A stretch of DNA of 64,000 nt from GCA-2720975 sp964469565. Its GTDB lineage: Bacteria; Planctomycetota; UBA1135; GCA-002686595. Both the position numbers and the translations under genes were made by a program. Below, one piece after another: positions 36,183-43,774 of this stretch; position 1 is the stretch's first letter, and each line of letters opens with the position of its first letter. Under the pieces are notes generated by a model. It made no database searches. It had not been told where the DNA came from and saw only the letters and a program-made list of their open reading frames with translations. The DNA lies in NCBI GenBank assembly GCA_964469565.1, contig CAYXZD010000015.1:48654-112653 (forward strand). Direction: 5' to 3'.

Positions 36183-37112
36183 GTGTACGGCAGTCTCACC
36201 CATCACGACGGTGTCGTCTACGTTGGGCGGCAGGCCAAGACGGCGTGGGTGTCGAGTTTTGATCTGGATGGTCGACCCCTGCAGACTTGCTTTTCATTCC
36301 GTGACGAGGCGTCGGGCCGTTCGAGTGCAGCGGGGTTAGCCATCGATGATGACCACAGACTCTGGGTCGCGGACCAGCCGGCGGGTGTGGTGCGGGGGTT
36401 CACCCTCTTCGGCAAGGAGGTCGTTTGTATGCGGGACCCTGATGGAGATGAAAACGCCCTGGGAGGGGAGAGTCTCGACCGGCGTGGATTCCTCGGTCAG
36501 CCTGTGGATGTTCTGACCACAGGAAGGGATGAAGAATTCGTGCTGGCTGTGGCCAGCGGAGGCAGGCGCCGCCACGGGTTGCAGTGGTTCCATGCGAGTA
36601 CGGGGCGGGTGCGTTCCCTGCGTCCCCTCGGCGACCCACGGGGTCAGTTTCAGGACCTCGCGGGATTGGCGGGCTGGGCCGGACCGGAATGCGACGGCGG
36701 CGGAACTGGGGACCTGCTGGCGGTCGAACGGGGGGCTGGACGCATCCAGGTGTTCCGAGAGGGCGAGTTCCATTACGCCATTGACGTGTTCAGTGCCTTG
36801 GGTGAGCGTGCTGAGCCGGTGGCGGCGGACGGACTCGACTCGAACAGTCTCGTCGTGGCCGTGGCGGAACCGGAGCATGCCCTTCTCTTAGTGAGTCACA
36901 CATCTCGGGTGCTGCGAGTCCTGGCGAGGGAGGGCACGCGGGCGGGACAGGTGACTGCGGTGGAGGATCTCGCCGTGGTGGCCCCCTCGGAGCGGCCAGG
37001 AGCGGCGGGCCGTGCTCAAATACTTGTTCTTGACCAGGATGGTACACGCGTACAGGTGTTCACACCCCAGGGACAGTGCTACGGTTGTTTCCCTTCTCTT
37101 GCGGGCGTGTAG
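36183..37112 (+). CDS. Propeller-like (NHL-type) protein of unknown function
   Basis: 309 residues from a GTG at 36183, 3 bp after the upstream stop. Repeating segments with the rhythm of beta-propeller blades occur: AGLAIDDDHRLWVADQPAG continuing VVRGF, GQPVDVLTTGRDEEFVLAVA, GDLLAVERGAGRIQVF and VEDLAVVAP ... QILVLDQDGTRVQVFTPQG. The AID-rLWVaD and IQVF strings are reminiscent of NHL repeats, which form six-bladed propellers. No signal peptide is seen, and no catalytic residues can be proposed. Likely in one transcript with the flanking genes (spacing 3 and 9 bp). Confidence 0.7.
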   Translation: MYGSLTHHDGVVYVGRQAKTAWVSSFDLDGRPLQTCFSFRDEASGRSSAAGLAIDDDHRLWVADQPAGVVRGFTLFGKEVVCMRDPDGDENALGGESLDRRGFLGQPVDVLTTGRDEEFVLAVASGGRRRHGLQWFHASTGRVRSLRPLGDPRGQFQDLAGLAGWAGPECDGGGTGDLLAVERGAGRIQVFREGEFHYAIDVFSALGERAEPVAADGLDSNSLVVAVAEPEHALLLVSHTSRVLRVLAREGTRAGQVTAVEDLAVVAPSERPGAAGRAQILVLDQDGTRVQVFTPQGQCYGCFPSLAGV

Positions 37113-37121
37113 CGCCCGCGC

Positions 37122-39623
37122 ATGATCATGAGTTCCGCCACCCAACGACTTTCACTCATCGCCTTTGTGTTAGTTCTCGGCGTTGGTGCGGCCCTCTGGT
37201 TCAATCAAGCGAACGACTTGGTTGTGCAGACTCCGCCCGGGTTCGAGCAGAACCTTCCAGCGCTCGATGAGCGGCCCACCTCTCAGCTGTCTGGCCCCGG
37301 CGGCTCGGGAGTCCCCTCCGAGTCGTACGCCCAAGATCCACTCATTCAGCGCACCGAGGCCGAGCTGGCACCTGAGCTGGGGCGCAGGGTCTATGGCCGC
37401 GTCGAGCAGGCGGGGACGGCCCTTCCCCTGGAGGGGGTGGTGGTTCGGGTTGGACAGGGCAGCCACACGACGGAGACCCTCACGGATGGGTTGGGCCGCT
37501 TCGAGGTGAGTGCTGCGGACGATAAGGAGATTGCCCTCTCGGTGACCCATCCAGACCACGTTCCCTTGGTGCGGTCGACCCTGCCCGATGACCCTAGTCT
37601 CGAAGACAACGAGTGGATTGTCACCCTCCGTCCCGCCGGGACGATTATCGGGCACGTGGTTGGGGCCGGCGCAGACCTGCCGGGACTGGCTCGGGTGCAC
37701 TTGTGGCGTTGGATGGCGGGCGCGCTCCCCGATGACCCCATCGCTGAGCTCGAGGTGGACGAGGGCGGCCGCTTCTCATTCAAGCAGCTAGCCTCTGGGA
37801 GCTACGCACTCACCGTGGGAAAGGAGGGGGCCGCACGGTCCTTTGAAACGAGCATCGCTGTGCTGGAGGGGCAGCCCACGGAGGTGTTCATCCAACTTGA
37901 GCGTGGAGTTGAGTATTCAGTGTTCGTGCATTCGCGGCCTGACGGCGCACCCATTGAGGGTGTGCAGGTCGATATGCAGAGTACCCTGATGAGTTTTGAC
38001 AACCCTGCTCAAGGGCTGGAGTGCCCCTTACTTGTGACCGGGACGGATGGCAGGGTGCGCTTTGCTGGCTTGACGCCTGGGAACTATCGGTATTGGGTCA
38101 AGACACCCTGGGGGGCTGGCACGAGCGGATTCTTGGATGTCGTTCCCGGAGCTCCCAACAACGAGGAGCGCGTGGGTATCCACCGGCCGGGCCAGGTGTC
38201 TGGACGGGTCATTGGGGATGGAGGTGAGCCTGTGGCCAACATTCGAGTCGATTGCCGCATCCTCCCACCCAAGGACCTGAAGTATGGAGGCCGGAGAAGC
38301 GGCCGGGCGCCTCCCCAGAGGGCCCGCTATGGAACCGGCACAATTGCCGCCTCATCGGCCACGGACAGCCAAGGGCGGTTTGTGTTCAGGGAGCTGCCCG
38401 TGGGTGTCAGTTTCGTGGTGCTCGCGCTCGAAACGCCCGATTCGAATTCAACGCAAGCTCGGGTTATAGGCCGCTCTGGTCACGTGAATCTGTCTGCAGG
38501 TGAAGTGCGATCAGATCTGATTGTGAGCATTCCAAAGGGATTCACACTCTCGGGTAGGATTCTCGATGACCAAGGCGGAGGGATCCCGGGAGCCCAACTG
38601 TCCCTTGCCTTGCGCTACCGAAAGTCCGACATCGCGGACTTGGAAGGTCGCAGCGCGGCAGACGGGTCCTTCAAGTTCCAAGGGATTCCACAGGGAGCCT
38701 GTCGATTGGATGTGCAGCATCCCTCTTACCGAGATCGTCGCGTGTCTCTCCAAGTGGAGGGGGACCAATCGGATCTACAGGTCACCCTTGCCCCGGCTCA
38801 TCCGTTGGAGGGACAGGTGTTGGACCCCGAGGGATGGGGCATTCCTGGGGCAAAGGTGCGCGCGCAGTTACGGGAGCCTGTTTCCAAGACACACACCTTG
38901 CTGACAGATGAATGGGGCCGCTTCACGATCGAGGGGGTTCACCCTGGGACGTGGACATTGACTGCCAGGGCCGCGGGATTCTTGGCTGAGGAAGAAGATG
39001 AGGTTGACTGTCTGGTTCCGCAAGCGGCACCGGTAGTCTTGACTCTCAACCCCGTGGAAGAGCAGGCACCCTGTCACCTCATCGGTGAGATTGTCATGCG
39101 TGGCAGCGGTGAGGGCCCTCAAGGCCTCAGGTTTTACGGTTATCGTTCTCGAACCGTGCAAGTTTCCGGATCACACTTTGAGCTTACCGGGGGCCCAGTG
39201 ACCCGTGGAAAGCTGAGCATCAGCTCCGACAACGCTGATACCATCGTCGTGGCGATTCCCGAATTGGTTCCTGGAGCGCGAGTGAACTTGGGCCGCCTGG
39301 AAACCCGGCGTACCGTGGAGGTTTCCGTGAAAGTCACCAATGCCCTCGGTGCGAGGCTCAGCGATGCTGAGGTCAAGCTGGAGCGAATCAAGGACCAGAA
39401 TCTTCCAGAGCACATCACCCTGCCCAAGAGCATCAGGCTGATCGAATCGGGAAAGGACGTGGGACGCTATGCTCGTTCGAGAGTCGGTATGTACAAGTGG
39501 CGACTGGTGGTGCGGCACAAGAAGTGGGACTCGTTTTCTAAGGAAGTGAAGATCACCGGTGCGGCACGTGAGTTCAATGTGAGGCTGGAGAAGGACCGGC
39601 GCAAGGGTGGGGGCGGGCAGTGA
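37122..39623 (+). CDS. Exported protein with multiple carboxypeptidase-regulatory-like domains
   Basis: 833 residues. The N-terminal hydrophobic segment (LSLIAFVLVLGVGAALWF) is a signal anchor or signal peptide. The rest is a string of transthyretin-like or carboxypeptidase-regulatory-like beta domains, each with a variant of G-x-V ... G-x-P-x-x-G-x-x-V ... T-D-x-x-G-x-F (YGRVEQAGTALPLEGVVVRV then TDGLGRFEV; ILDDQGGGIPGAQLSLAL; VLDPEGWGIPGAKVRAQL then TDEWGRFTIEGVHPG). Such proteins are common at the surface of planctomycetes and Bacteroidetes and usually act as adhesion or scaffold modules. The Lys-rich C-terminus ends RRKGGGGQ. The stop overlaps the next gene by 4 bp. Confidence 0.8.
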   Translation: MIMSSATQRLSLIAFVLVLGVGAALWFNQANDLVVQTPPGFEQNLPALDERPTSQLSGPGGSGVPSESYAQDPLIQRTEAELAPELGRRVYGRVEQAGTALPLEGVVVRVGQGSHTTETLTDGLGRFEVSAADDKEIALSVTHPDHVPLVRSTLPDDPSLEDNEWIVTLRPAGTIIGHVVGAGADLPGLARVHLWRWMAGALPDDPIAELEVDEGGRFSFKQLASGSYALTVGKEGAARSFETSIAVLEGQPTEVFIQLERGVEYSVFVHSRPDGAPIEGVQVDMQSTLMSFDNPAQGLECPLLVTGTDGRVRFAGLTPGNYRYWVKTPWGAGTSGFLDVVPGAPNNEERVGIHRPGQVSGRVIGDGGEPVANIRVDCRILPPKDLKYGGRRSGRAPPQRARYGTGTIAASSATDSQGRFVFRELPVGVSFVVLALETPDSNSTQARVIGRSGHVNLSAGEVRSDLIVSIPKGFTLSGRILDDQGGGIPGAQLSLALRYRKSDIADLEGRSAADGSFKFQGIPQGACRLDVQHPSYRDRRVSLQVEGDQSDLQVTLAPAHPLEGQVLDPEGWGIPGAKVRAQLREPVSKTHTLLTDEWGRFTIEGVHPGTWTLTARAAGFLAEEEDEVDCLVPQAAPVVLTLNPVEEQAPCHLIGEIVMRGSGEGPQGLRFYGYRSRTVQVSGSHFELTGGPVTRGKLSISSDNADTIVVAIPELVPGARVNLGRLETRRTVEVSVKVTNALGARLSDAEVKLERIKDQNLPEHITLPKSIRLIESGKDVGRYARSRVGMYKWRLVVRHKKWDSFSKEVKITGAAREFNVRLEKDRRKGGGGQ

Positions 39624-40606
39624 GCGCGGCAGGGCCCGCGGTGGCTGCCATCGATCTGGGTACGAATACGGCCTTGTTGCTGGTGGCACGCACGAAAGGT
39701 GATGGGGACCTTGAAGTCCTTGCGCAGGCCTGTGAAGCCGTGCGCCTCGGCCAAGCTGACCCGAGGGGTAATGCAGGATTCCCCGGCTCGCCCGTGTGCC
39801 TCTACCCCCCTGCTGTAGAACGCACGTTGGATGTCCTTGGGGCGTTCAAGCAGGAGGCCCTGTCCCTGGGCGTACATCCCGGGCAGATAAGAGTTGTCGC
39901 AACGGCAGTCCTGCGCCGCGTGAGTGACGCGGATGTGTTCGTCAGGCACTGTGCAGCCGAACTGGGTTTGGCAGTGGACATCCTATCGGGGGAAGAAGAG
40001 GCCCGGCTTGGGCGTGTTGGCCTGGGGGGCTTGTGTAGTAGCGTGACGATCGATGTGGGGGGCGGCTCCACAGAGGTGAGCTTTCCGGACGGGCGAGTGG
40101 GGATTTCCGCGCCCCTCGGAGCCTTGCTGCTCACCCAGTCCTATCTGGGGCTGGGCGGGCTTCCGCCAGCTCATCCTGGGGGAGTGCAGGCCCTTGAGGG
40201 GGAATTGCGCAGAGCATTTGAAGTGTTTCCCTCGGATTCCACGGTGGCCGATGCGTGGTTGCTGGGTGGCACGGCTGCAAATCTTGCGTGCTTGGAGTTG
40301 GGTCTTCCGGACTTTGATCCTGCCCGTGCCGATGGCGTAACCCTGCCCAGTGCCCGCGTCCGCAAGCATGCACAACACCTCCTCAGCATGGAGGTTGACC
40401 AACGCAAGGAGCTCCCTATTGAAGCGAACAGGGCAGAGATTCTCCCCGCTGGTCTGCTTTGTATCGCCGCTTGCCTCGAACGAATGGGTGTCGTGGAAGC
40501 GCGAGTGAGTGGACGCGGGCTTCGTCATGGCGTGGCCCTCGACCTGCTCAGAGGCGTCTCGAATGGAGATTCGAATTCCCCTTGTTCGGGCGGGCCTGTG
40601 GACTGA
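39620..40606 (+). CDS. Ppx/GppA-type exopolyphosphatase
   Basis: 328 residues from a GTG at 39620. The ASKHA-fold ATP/phosphate motifs are clear: VAAIDLGTNTALLLVA (phosphate 1) and VTIDVGGGSTEVSFPDG (phosphate 2), with VVATAVLRRVSDADVF between and ILSGEEEARLG typical of the family. Ppx/GppA enzymes hydrolyse polyphosphate or pppGpp. The protein is the short two-subdomain form lacking the C-terminal HD domain of E. coli Ppx. Translationally coupled by GTGA overlap to the upstream exported protein, a pairing with no obvious biochemical logic. Confidence 0.9.
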   Translation: MSAAGPAVAAIDLGTNTALLLVARTKGDGDLEVLAQACEAVRLGQADPRGNAGFPGSPVCLYPPAVERTLDVLGAFKQEALSLGVHPGQIRVVATAVLRRVSDADVFVRHCAAELGLAVDILSGEEEARLGRVGLGGLCSSVTIDVGGGSTEVSFPDGRVGISAPLGALLLTQSYLGLGGLPPAHPGGVQALEGELRRAFEVFPSDSTVADAWLLGGTAANLACLELGLPDFDPARADGVTLPSARVRKHAQHLLSMEVDQRKELPIEANRAEILPAGLLCIAACLERMGVVEARVSGRGLRHGVALDLLRGVSNGDSNSPCSGGPVD

Positions 40607-40654
40607 AGTGAATCCGAGGGCGCCGCCGTGCCGATGGGGGAGCAGGACTTCCCC

Positions 40655-42157
40655 ATGAATCATCACAATTCCCTGACCAGCGGTCAGCACCGGCAGCGCG
40701 GCCAGCGTGTACTGACTGCGGCACTCTTGGCCTGTGCCAGCCTTTTCCTCGATGTTGGCGTGGGGCGTGCGCTGGCTCAGAGCCAGCAATCGGCCTTTTC
40801 ATGGAGCATGCAGAACGACGACCACGGTCGTTTGCCCCGGCAGAGCGCACCCTTGGGTCACGATTGGGAATCGGTGGAAGGTGGGGGGATACGTTTTAGG
40901 GAGGTACCCAGTTGGACGGGGGATCCCACCTACCAGGTGTACTTTCATCCGTACTTTTCTGGCAGTCCAGACCTAGCTGAGCGCATTCTGTTGCAGGTGC
41001 CCAAGGACTGGGCAAGCCAACCCCTAGGTGAGCGAGCCCTGGTCGTAGGCTTTCACGGATTCTCCGTGAGTGAGAAGGACGTCTTCCTCAACAGTGACCT
41101 GCCTTTTGAGTGTTCGCGTCGTGGTTGGATGTTGATGGCTCCCTACGGTCTCACCGATTTGTCGTTTGGAAACGCGCCATCCCAGACCGCACTCGACCAA
41201 GTGCTGCGTACGATTCACCGTCACCTGCAATTCAACCATCGCCGCATTTACACAGTCGGGTTTTCGATGGGGGGAGTCGGTGCCCTCAGCTACGCCATGC
41301 GCCACCAGGACCCCCTCGGGCCACGGGTGGCCGGGGTGGTGTTCCATACGGGCCCTCTGGATCTGCTGCAAACACACCGCGAAGGAACTCTCAAGACCCG
41401 CATGATCCTCGAACACCCTCTCGTGTTTGACGGCAGTCCGCGCGAGAATCCATTTGCCTATACTCGCATCAGCCCTGCACTCATGACCCTACAGGGGCAG
41501 GTGGATGCCAGTCACACCCCAGTCTTGCACCTCAAGCAGGTGCCCGTCTACTTGCATGCTAATCTGGCCGATCCCTCAGCGAGCCTTGTGAATGGTGTGT
41601 TAGAGCTCGATCGCTTTCTGTCGGAGCAGGGTGCCAGCGTGACCACGAGTCTCATTCATGATGTGGACGGGGGGCATCGTTGGACGACCATGGACATGTC
41701 TGCGGCCCTCGATCAGGTCGGCGCTTCATCGCTTGGGGGAGTTCCAGATTCGTTGGAAGTGGTGGCCGATCGAGTTGCGTCGTACGGACCCGTGGGGGTT
41801 CATGCGCTGCCCTATGAGACCCACGCACAATTCGAATGGACACGGTTGGGGGCGGGACGTGATTTCGATTGCGCCATCGACGACTGCCTGAACTTAGAGC
41901 ACTTGCGCGTGGACACGGCCCTGGCGGGTCTCGATCCCCGTGAGGTCCTCACCCTGCGTTGGTCGAGCGTGGACGGGACTTCAGATACGCTCACTCTGAG
42001 TGGATACGACACGCAGCCCTCCGCAATCTATGTGGACGGTGAACGCTTGGACGGTCGCGGGTTTCGCTTCAACCGGCTGAGCAATGAACTGACCCTGTAC
42101 ATGGCCGGCAGTGACCGTGGCGGTCCACTCATGCGGTCGGTGCGCGTCGAGCCCTAG
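40655..42157 (+). CDS. Secreted alpha/beta-hydrolase (esterase-like)
   Basis: About 500 residues from the ATG at 40655; earlier in-frame starts exist. VLTAALLACASLFLDVGVGR then ALAQS is a signal peptide with cleavage after ALA. The hydrolase core includes LVVGFHGFSVSEKD (oxyanion region) and IYTVGFSMGGVGALSYAMRH with the nucleophile Ser in GFSMGG; the His may be in DVDGGHRW. This resembles esterases of the PHB-depolymerase/feruloyl-esterase type. Residues about 410-500 form an extra beta-rich C-terminal domain (VLTLRWSSVDGTSDTLTLSG). Substrate unknown. Confidence 0.82.
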   Translation: MNHHNSLTSGQHRQRGQRVLTAALLACASLFLDVGVGRALAQSQQSAFSWSMQNDDHGRLPRQSAPLGHDWESVEGGGIRFREVPSWTGDPTYQVYFHPYFSGSPDLAERILLQVPKDWASQPLGERALVVGFHGFSVSEKDVFLNSDLPFECSRRGWMLMAPYGLTDLSFGNAPSQTALDQVLRTIHRHLQFNHRRIYTVGFSMGGVGALSYAMRHQDPLGPRVAGVVFHTGPLDLLQTHREGTLKTRMILEHPLVFDGSPRENPFAYTRISPALMTLQGQVDASHTPVLHLKQVPVYLHANLADPSASLVNGVLELDRFLSEQGASVTTSLIHDVDGGHRWTTMDMSAALDQVGASSLGGVPDSLEVVADRVASYGPVGVHALPYETHAQFEWTRLGAGRDFDCAIDDCLNLEHLRVDTALAGLDPREVLTLRWSSVDGTSDTLTLSGYDTQPSAIYVDGERLDGRGFRFNRLSNELTLYMAGSDRGGPLMRSVRVEP

Positions 42158-42536
42158 CCGGGGCGGCCAAGTTCCGTAGAAACGGAATGAGAAATGGAAT
42201 GGCAGTGAAGCCCAGCCCTGGGACTTAGAACACTGGGTGGACCGTAAGTCCATGTGTGCTCAGGTCGTTCCAGGACGGCAAAAAGAGGCAAAAAAAGAGG
42301 GCCGACGAGGGGGAAACCTCATCGGCCCGAGGGAGAGGAGTACTCAATGAGCTTCCCTGACTCCAGGCCGCTCGCAAGACCCGGTGTCTCTCAAAGAGAC
42401 TCTCCACTGTAATCGTAACCCCGTTCCATCGATCGTGGCTACTTTAGTTCGTCAAAAACTGTGGAATTTGGGGGATTCTGGGGACTTGCGCCCCCGGCAC
42501 TTCCTTCCCGTGGGTTGGCTGCCCTAGGATGCGGTC
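42158..42536. other. Intergenic region with minus-strand RNA signs
   Basis: No protein gene. It contains a minus-strand intrinsic terminator (42290-42328), a hairpin gtctct/agagac with a 3-nt loop at 42386-42400, and ttgacg on the minus strand at 42446-42451 that fits a -35 box but lacks a matching -10. Together these may mark a small minus-strand RNA of roughly 100-150 nt. Confidence 0.45.
42290..42328 (-). terminator. Intrinsic terminator read on the minus strand
   Basis: gggccgacgagg (42299-42310) pairs with cctcatcggccc (42317-42328) with one C-A mismatch and a 6-nt loop. Read on the minus strand the hairpin is followed within 2 nt by seven Ts and then another T-rich stretch. No minus-strand protein gene lies upstream of it. 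Confidence 0.72.
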
Positions 42537-43028
42537 ATGAAAGCGCCTACCCCTCAGAATGGCCCACCCGGTGGTAATCCGAGCGTCTACGCAAGTGTAG
42601 CGAACGGCCCTATGACAGCATGGGTTCCCTTGGAAGGGGCCAGTCCGCGGCCAGCCGAAGGGGTCGAGTGGCGAGAGACCCACTACGAGGGCGTGGAGTG
42701 GCTACCGCTGAGCCCCCTTGGGGAAAACGAGGGGGGAGGCGTGACGGCGCTCATTCGCATGGCTCCCGGTTGTGGCTATCCGGCCCATCGCCATCTGGAC
42801 CATGAGGATGTATGGATCCTAGAGGGGGGCTACCGGGACGAATTCGGGGAGTACTCGGCCGGGACCTACTTGCGTTATCCCCCGGGCTCGGTTCATGGAC
42901 CCCACGCCCTAGGGCGGGCATCGGAACCCACCGGGCCGGAGAATCCAGCTTGTCTCCTTTTTGCCGTGGCAAGGGGTGGGGTGGAGTTGATCGGCCCACC
43001 CCAGGCCAAGCGAACAGGCTCCGATTGA
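42537..43028 (+). CDS. ChrR-like cupin-domain protein
   Basis: 163 residues. IRMAPGCGYPAHRHLDHEDV and WILEGGYRDEFGEYSAGTYL followed by RYPPGSVHGPH form a single cupin barrel with the metal ligands His-x-His, Glu and a distal His, in the arrangement of the ChrR anti-sigma C-terminal domain. In ChrR the cupin senses singlet-oxygen stress together with sigma-E; here there is no zinc-binding anti-sigma domain and no ECF sigma gene next to it, so it is an orphan cupin. The stop codon lies in a 14-nt tandem repeat. Confidence 0.85.
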   Translation: MKAPTPQNGPPGGNPSVYASVANGPMTAWVPLEGASPRPAEGVEWRETHYEGVEWLPLSPLGENEGGGVTALIRMAPGCGYPAHRHLDHEDVWILEGGYRDEFGEYSAGTYLRYPPGSVHGPHALGRASEPTGPENPACLLFAVARGGVELIGPPQAKRTGSD

Positions 43029-43061
43029 CTGGGTCAGATTGATTGGGCCCGATTGACTGGA
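43020..43061. repeat. 14-nt tandem repeat, three degenerate copies
   Basis: ccgattgactgggt, cagattgattgggc and ccgattgactggaa. The array includes the stop codon of the cupin gene. Confidence 0.85.
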
Positions 43062-43166
43062 AATGCCGGCAGGGTTCACCACCCCGGGCCCAGCCCCGCC
43101 CGCGTGTAGCACACCTCGTTTGCAGACCAGGGGGGCTGCGTGGAAGTCAAACAAGGGGAACCCAGG

Positions 43167-43447
43167 GGGGTGGAGACACCCCTGCAGGCAAGGGTGCCTC
43201 CGTTCTCTAAGGACTTCCCCTCCTGCTGTCCTTGCGGGAACCGTCCTAGGCTAGGGGCCACTGGGAGGGTGGCTCCAGCTGAAGGACGGGGACAGGGGCG
43301 AGCAGCGGGGCCCCGCAACCTGCACGGAGCCCACCGAATAGGGGTCATCAAACGGCACTCAGGGGCGGGCCCTGTGTGCCGACTCTCATAGGGAAGAAGC
43401 GCAGGAACGCGGAATCTGGGACAGGGAATCGGGGATTTATTTGTCCC
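43167..43447. other. Hairpin-rich intergenic stretch, possible structured RNA
   Basis: Between the cupin gene and tRNA-Met there is no gene, but at least six inverted repeats occur in 280 bp: ggggtg-gaga-cacccc (43167-43182, GNRA-like loop), aggca/tgcct (43186-43199), aaggac/gtccttt-type arms (43209-43233), gccac/gtggc (43257-43273), an 11-bp stem with one T-T mismatch (cggcac-t-caggg with ccctg-t-gtgccg, 43353-43381), and gggaca/tgtccc (43418-43447). I match it to no known RNA family. Confidence 0.45.
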
Positions 43448-43527
43448 TGATGCTCGTCTCGGCCTCCACCGCATCCCGGAGAGCTTGCCCTCAGGGGGCC
43501 GCTTGGCTAAAGTCCGCCCGCGCAATC

Positions 43528-43604
43528 GGCGGTGTAGCTCAGTTGGTTAGAGCACAGGCTTCATAAGCCTGGGGTCACTGGTTCAAGTCCAGTCACCGCT
43601 ACCA
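43528..43604 (+). tRNA. tRNA-Met (anticodon CAT), elongator type
   Basis: 77 nt with encoded CCA. Acceptor ggcggtg pairs with caccgct (one G-T at the end), D-arm gctcagttggttagagc, anticodon stem caggc/gcctg with loop ttcataa (anticodon CAT at 43562-43564), and T-arm ctggttcaagtccag. The anticodon stem lacks the three G-C pairs of initiators and the sequence resembles elongator tRNA-Met. A lysidine-modified tRNA-Ile cannot be excluded from the anticodon alone. Confidence 0.96.
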
Positions 43605-43774
43605 TTTGCCCCGGGGGCTGAGCGGCTGATCCATCCCTAGGGAGGTTGGTCTTGGGGAAACTGAATTGTCCCCCGGATAGGGGCTGCTTGCGGCACGGAC
43701 GACCACCGGCCCCCGAGGATCCGTTAGGAATCCCCAAGAGGCCGGCTCTTAGGTGCGACGAGGGTTCTGAGTCC

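Noticed and set aside
43140..43240. Minus-strand ggaggggaagtcc as an RNase P core
   Set aside because: Only a partial match to the core motif, and the 3' half would have to lie inside the cupin gene.
43076..43525. 149-codon minus-strand frame upstream of the tRNA
   Set aside because: Arg/Pro/Ser-rich composition typical of antisense GC-rich noise, no ribosome site, and it overlaps hairpin-dense sequence.
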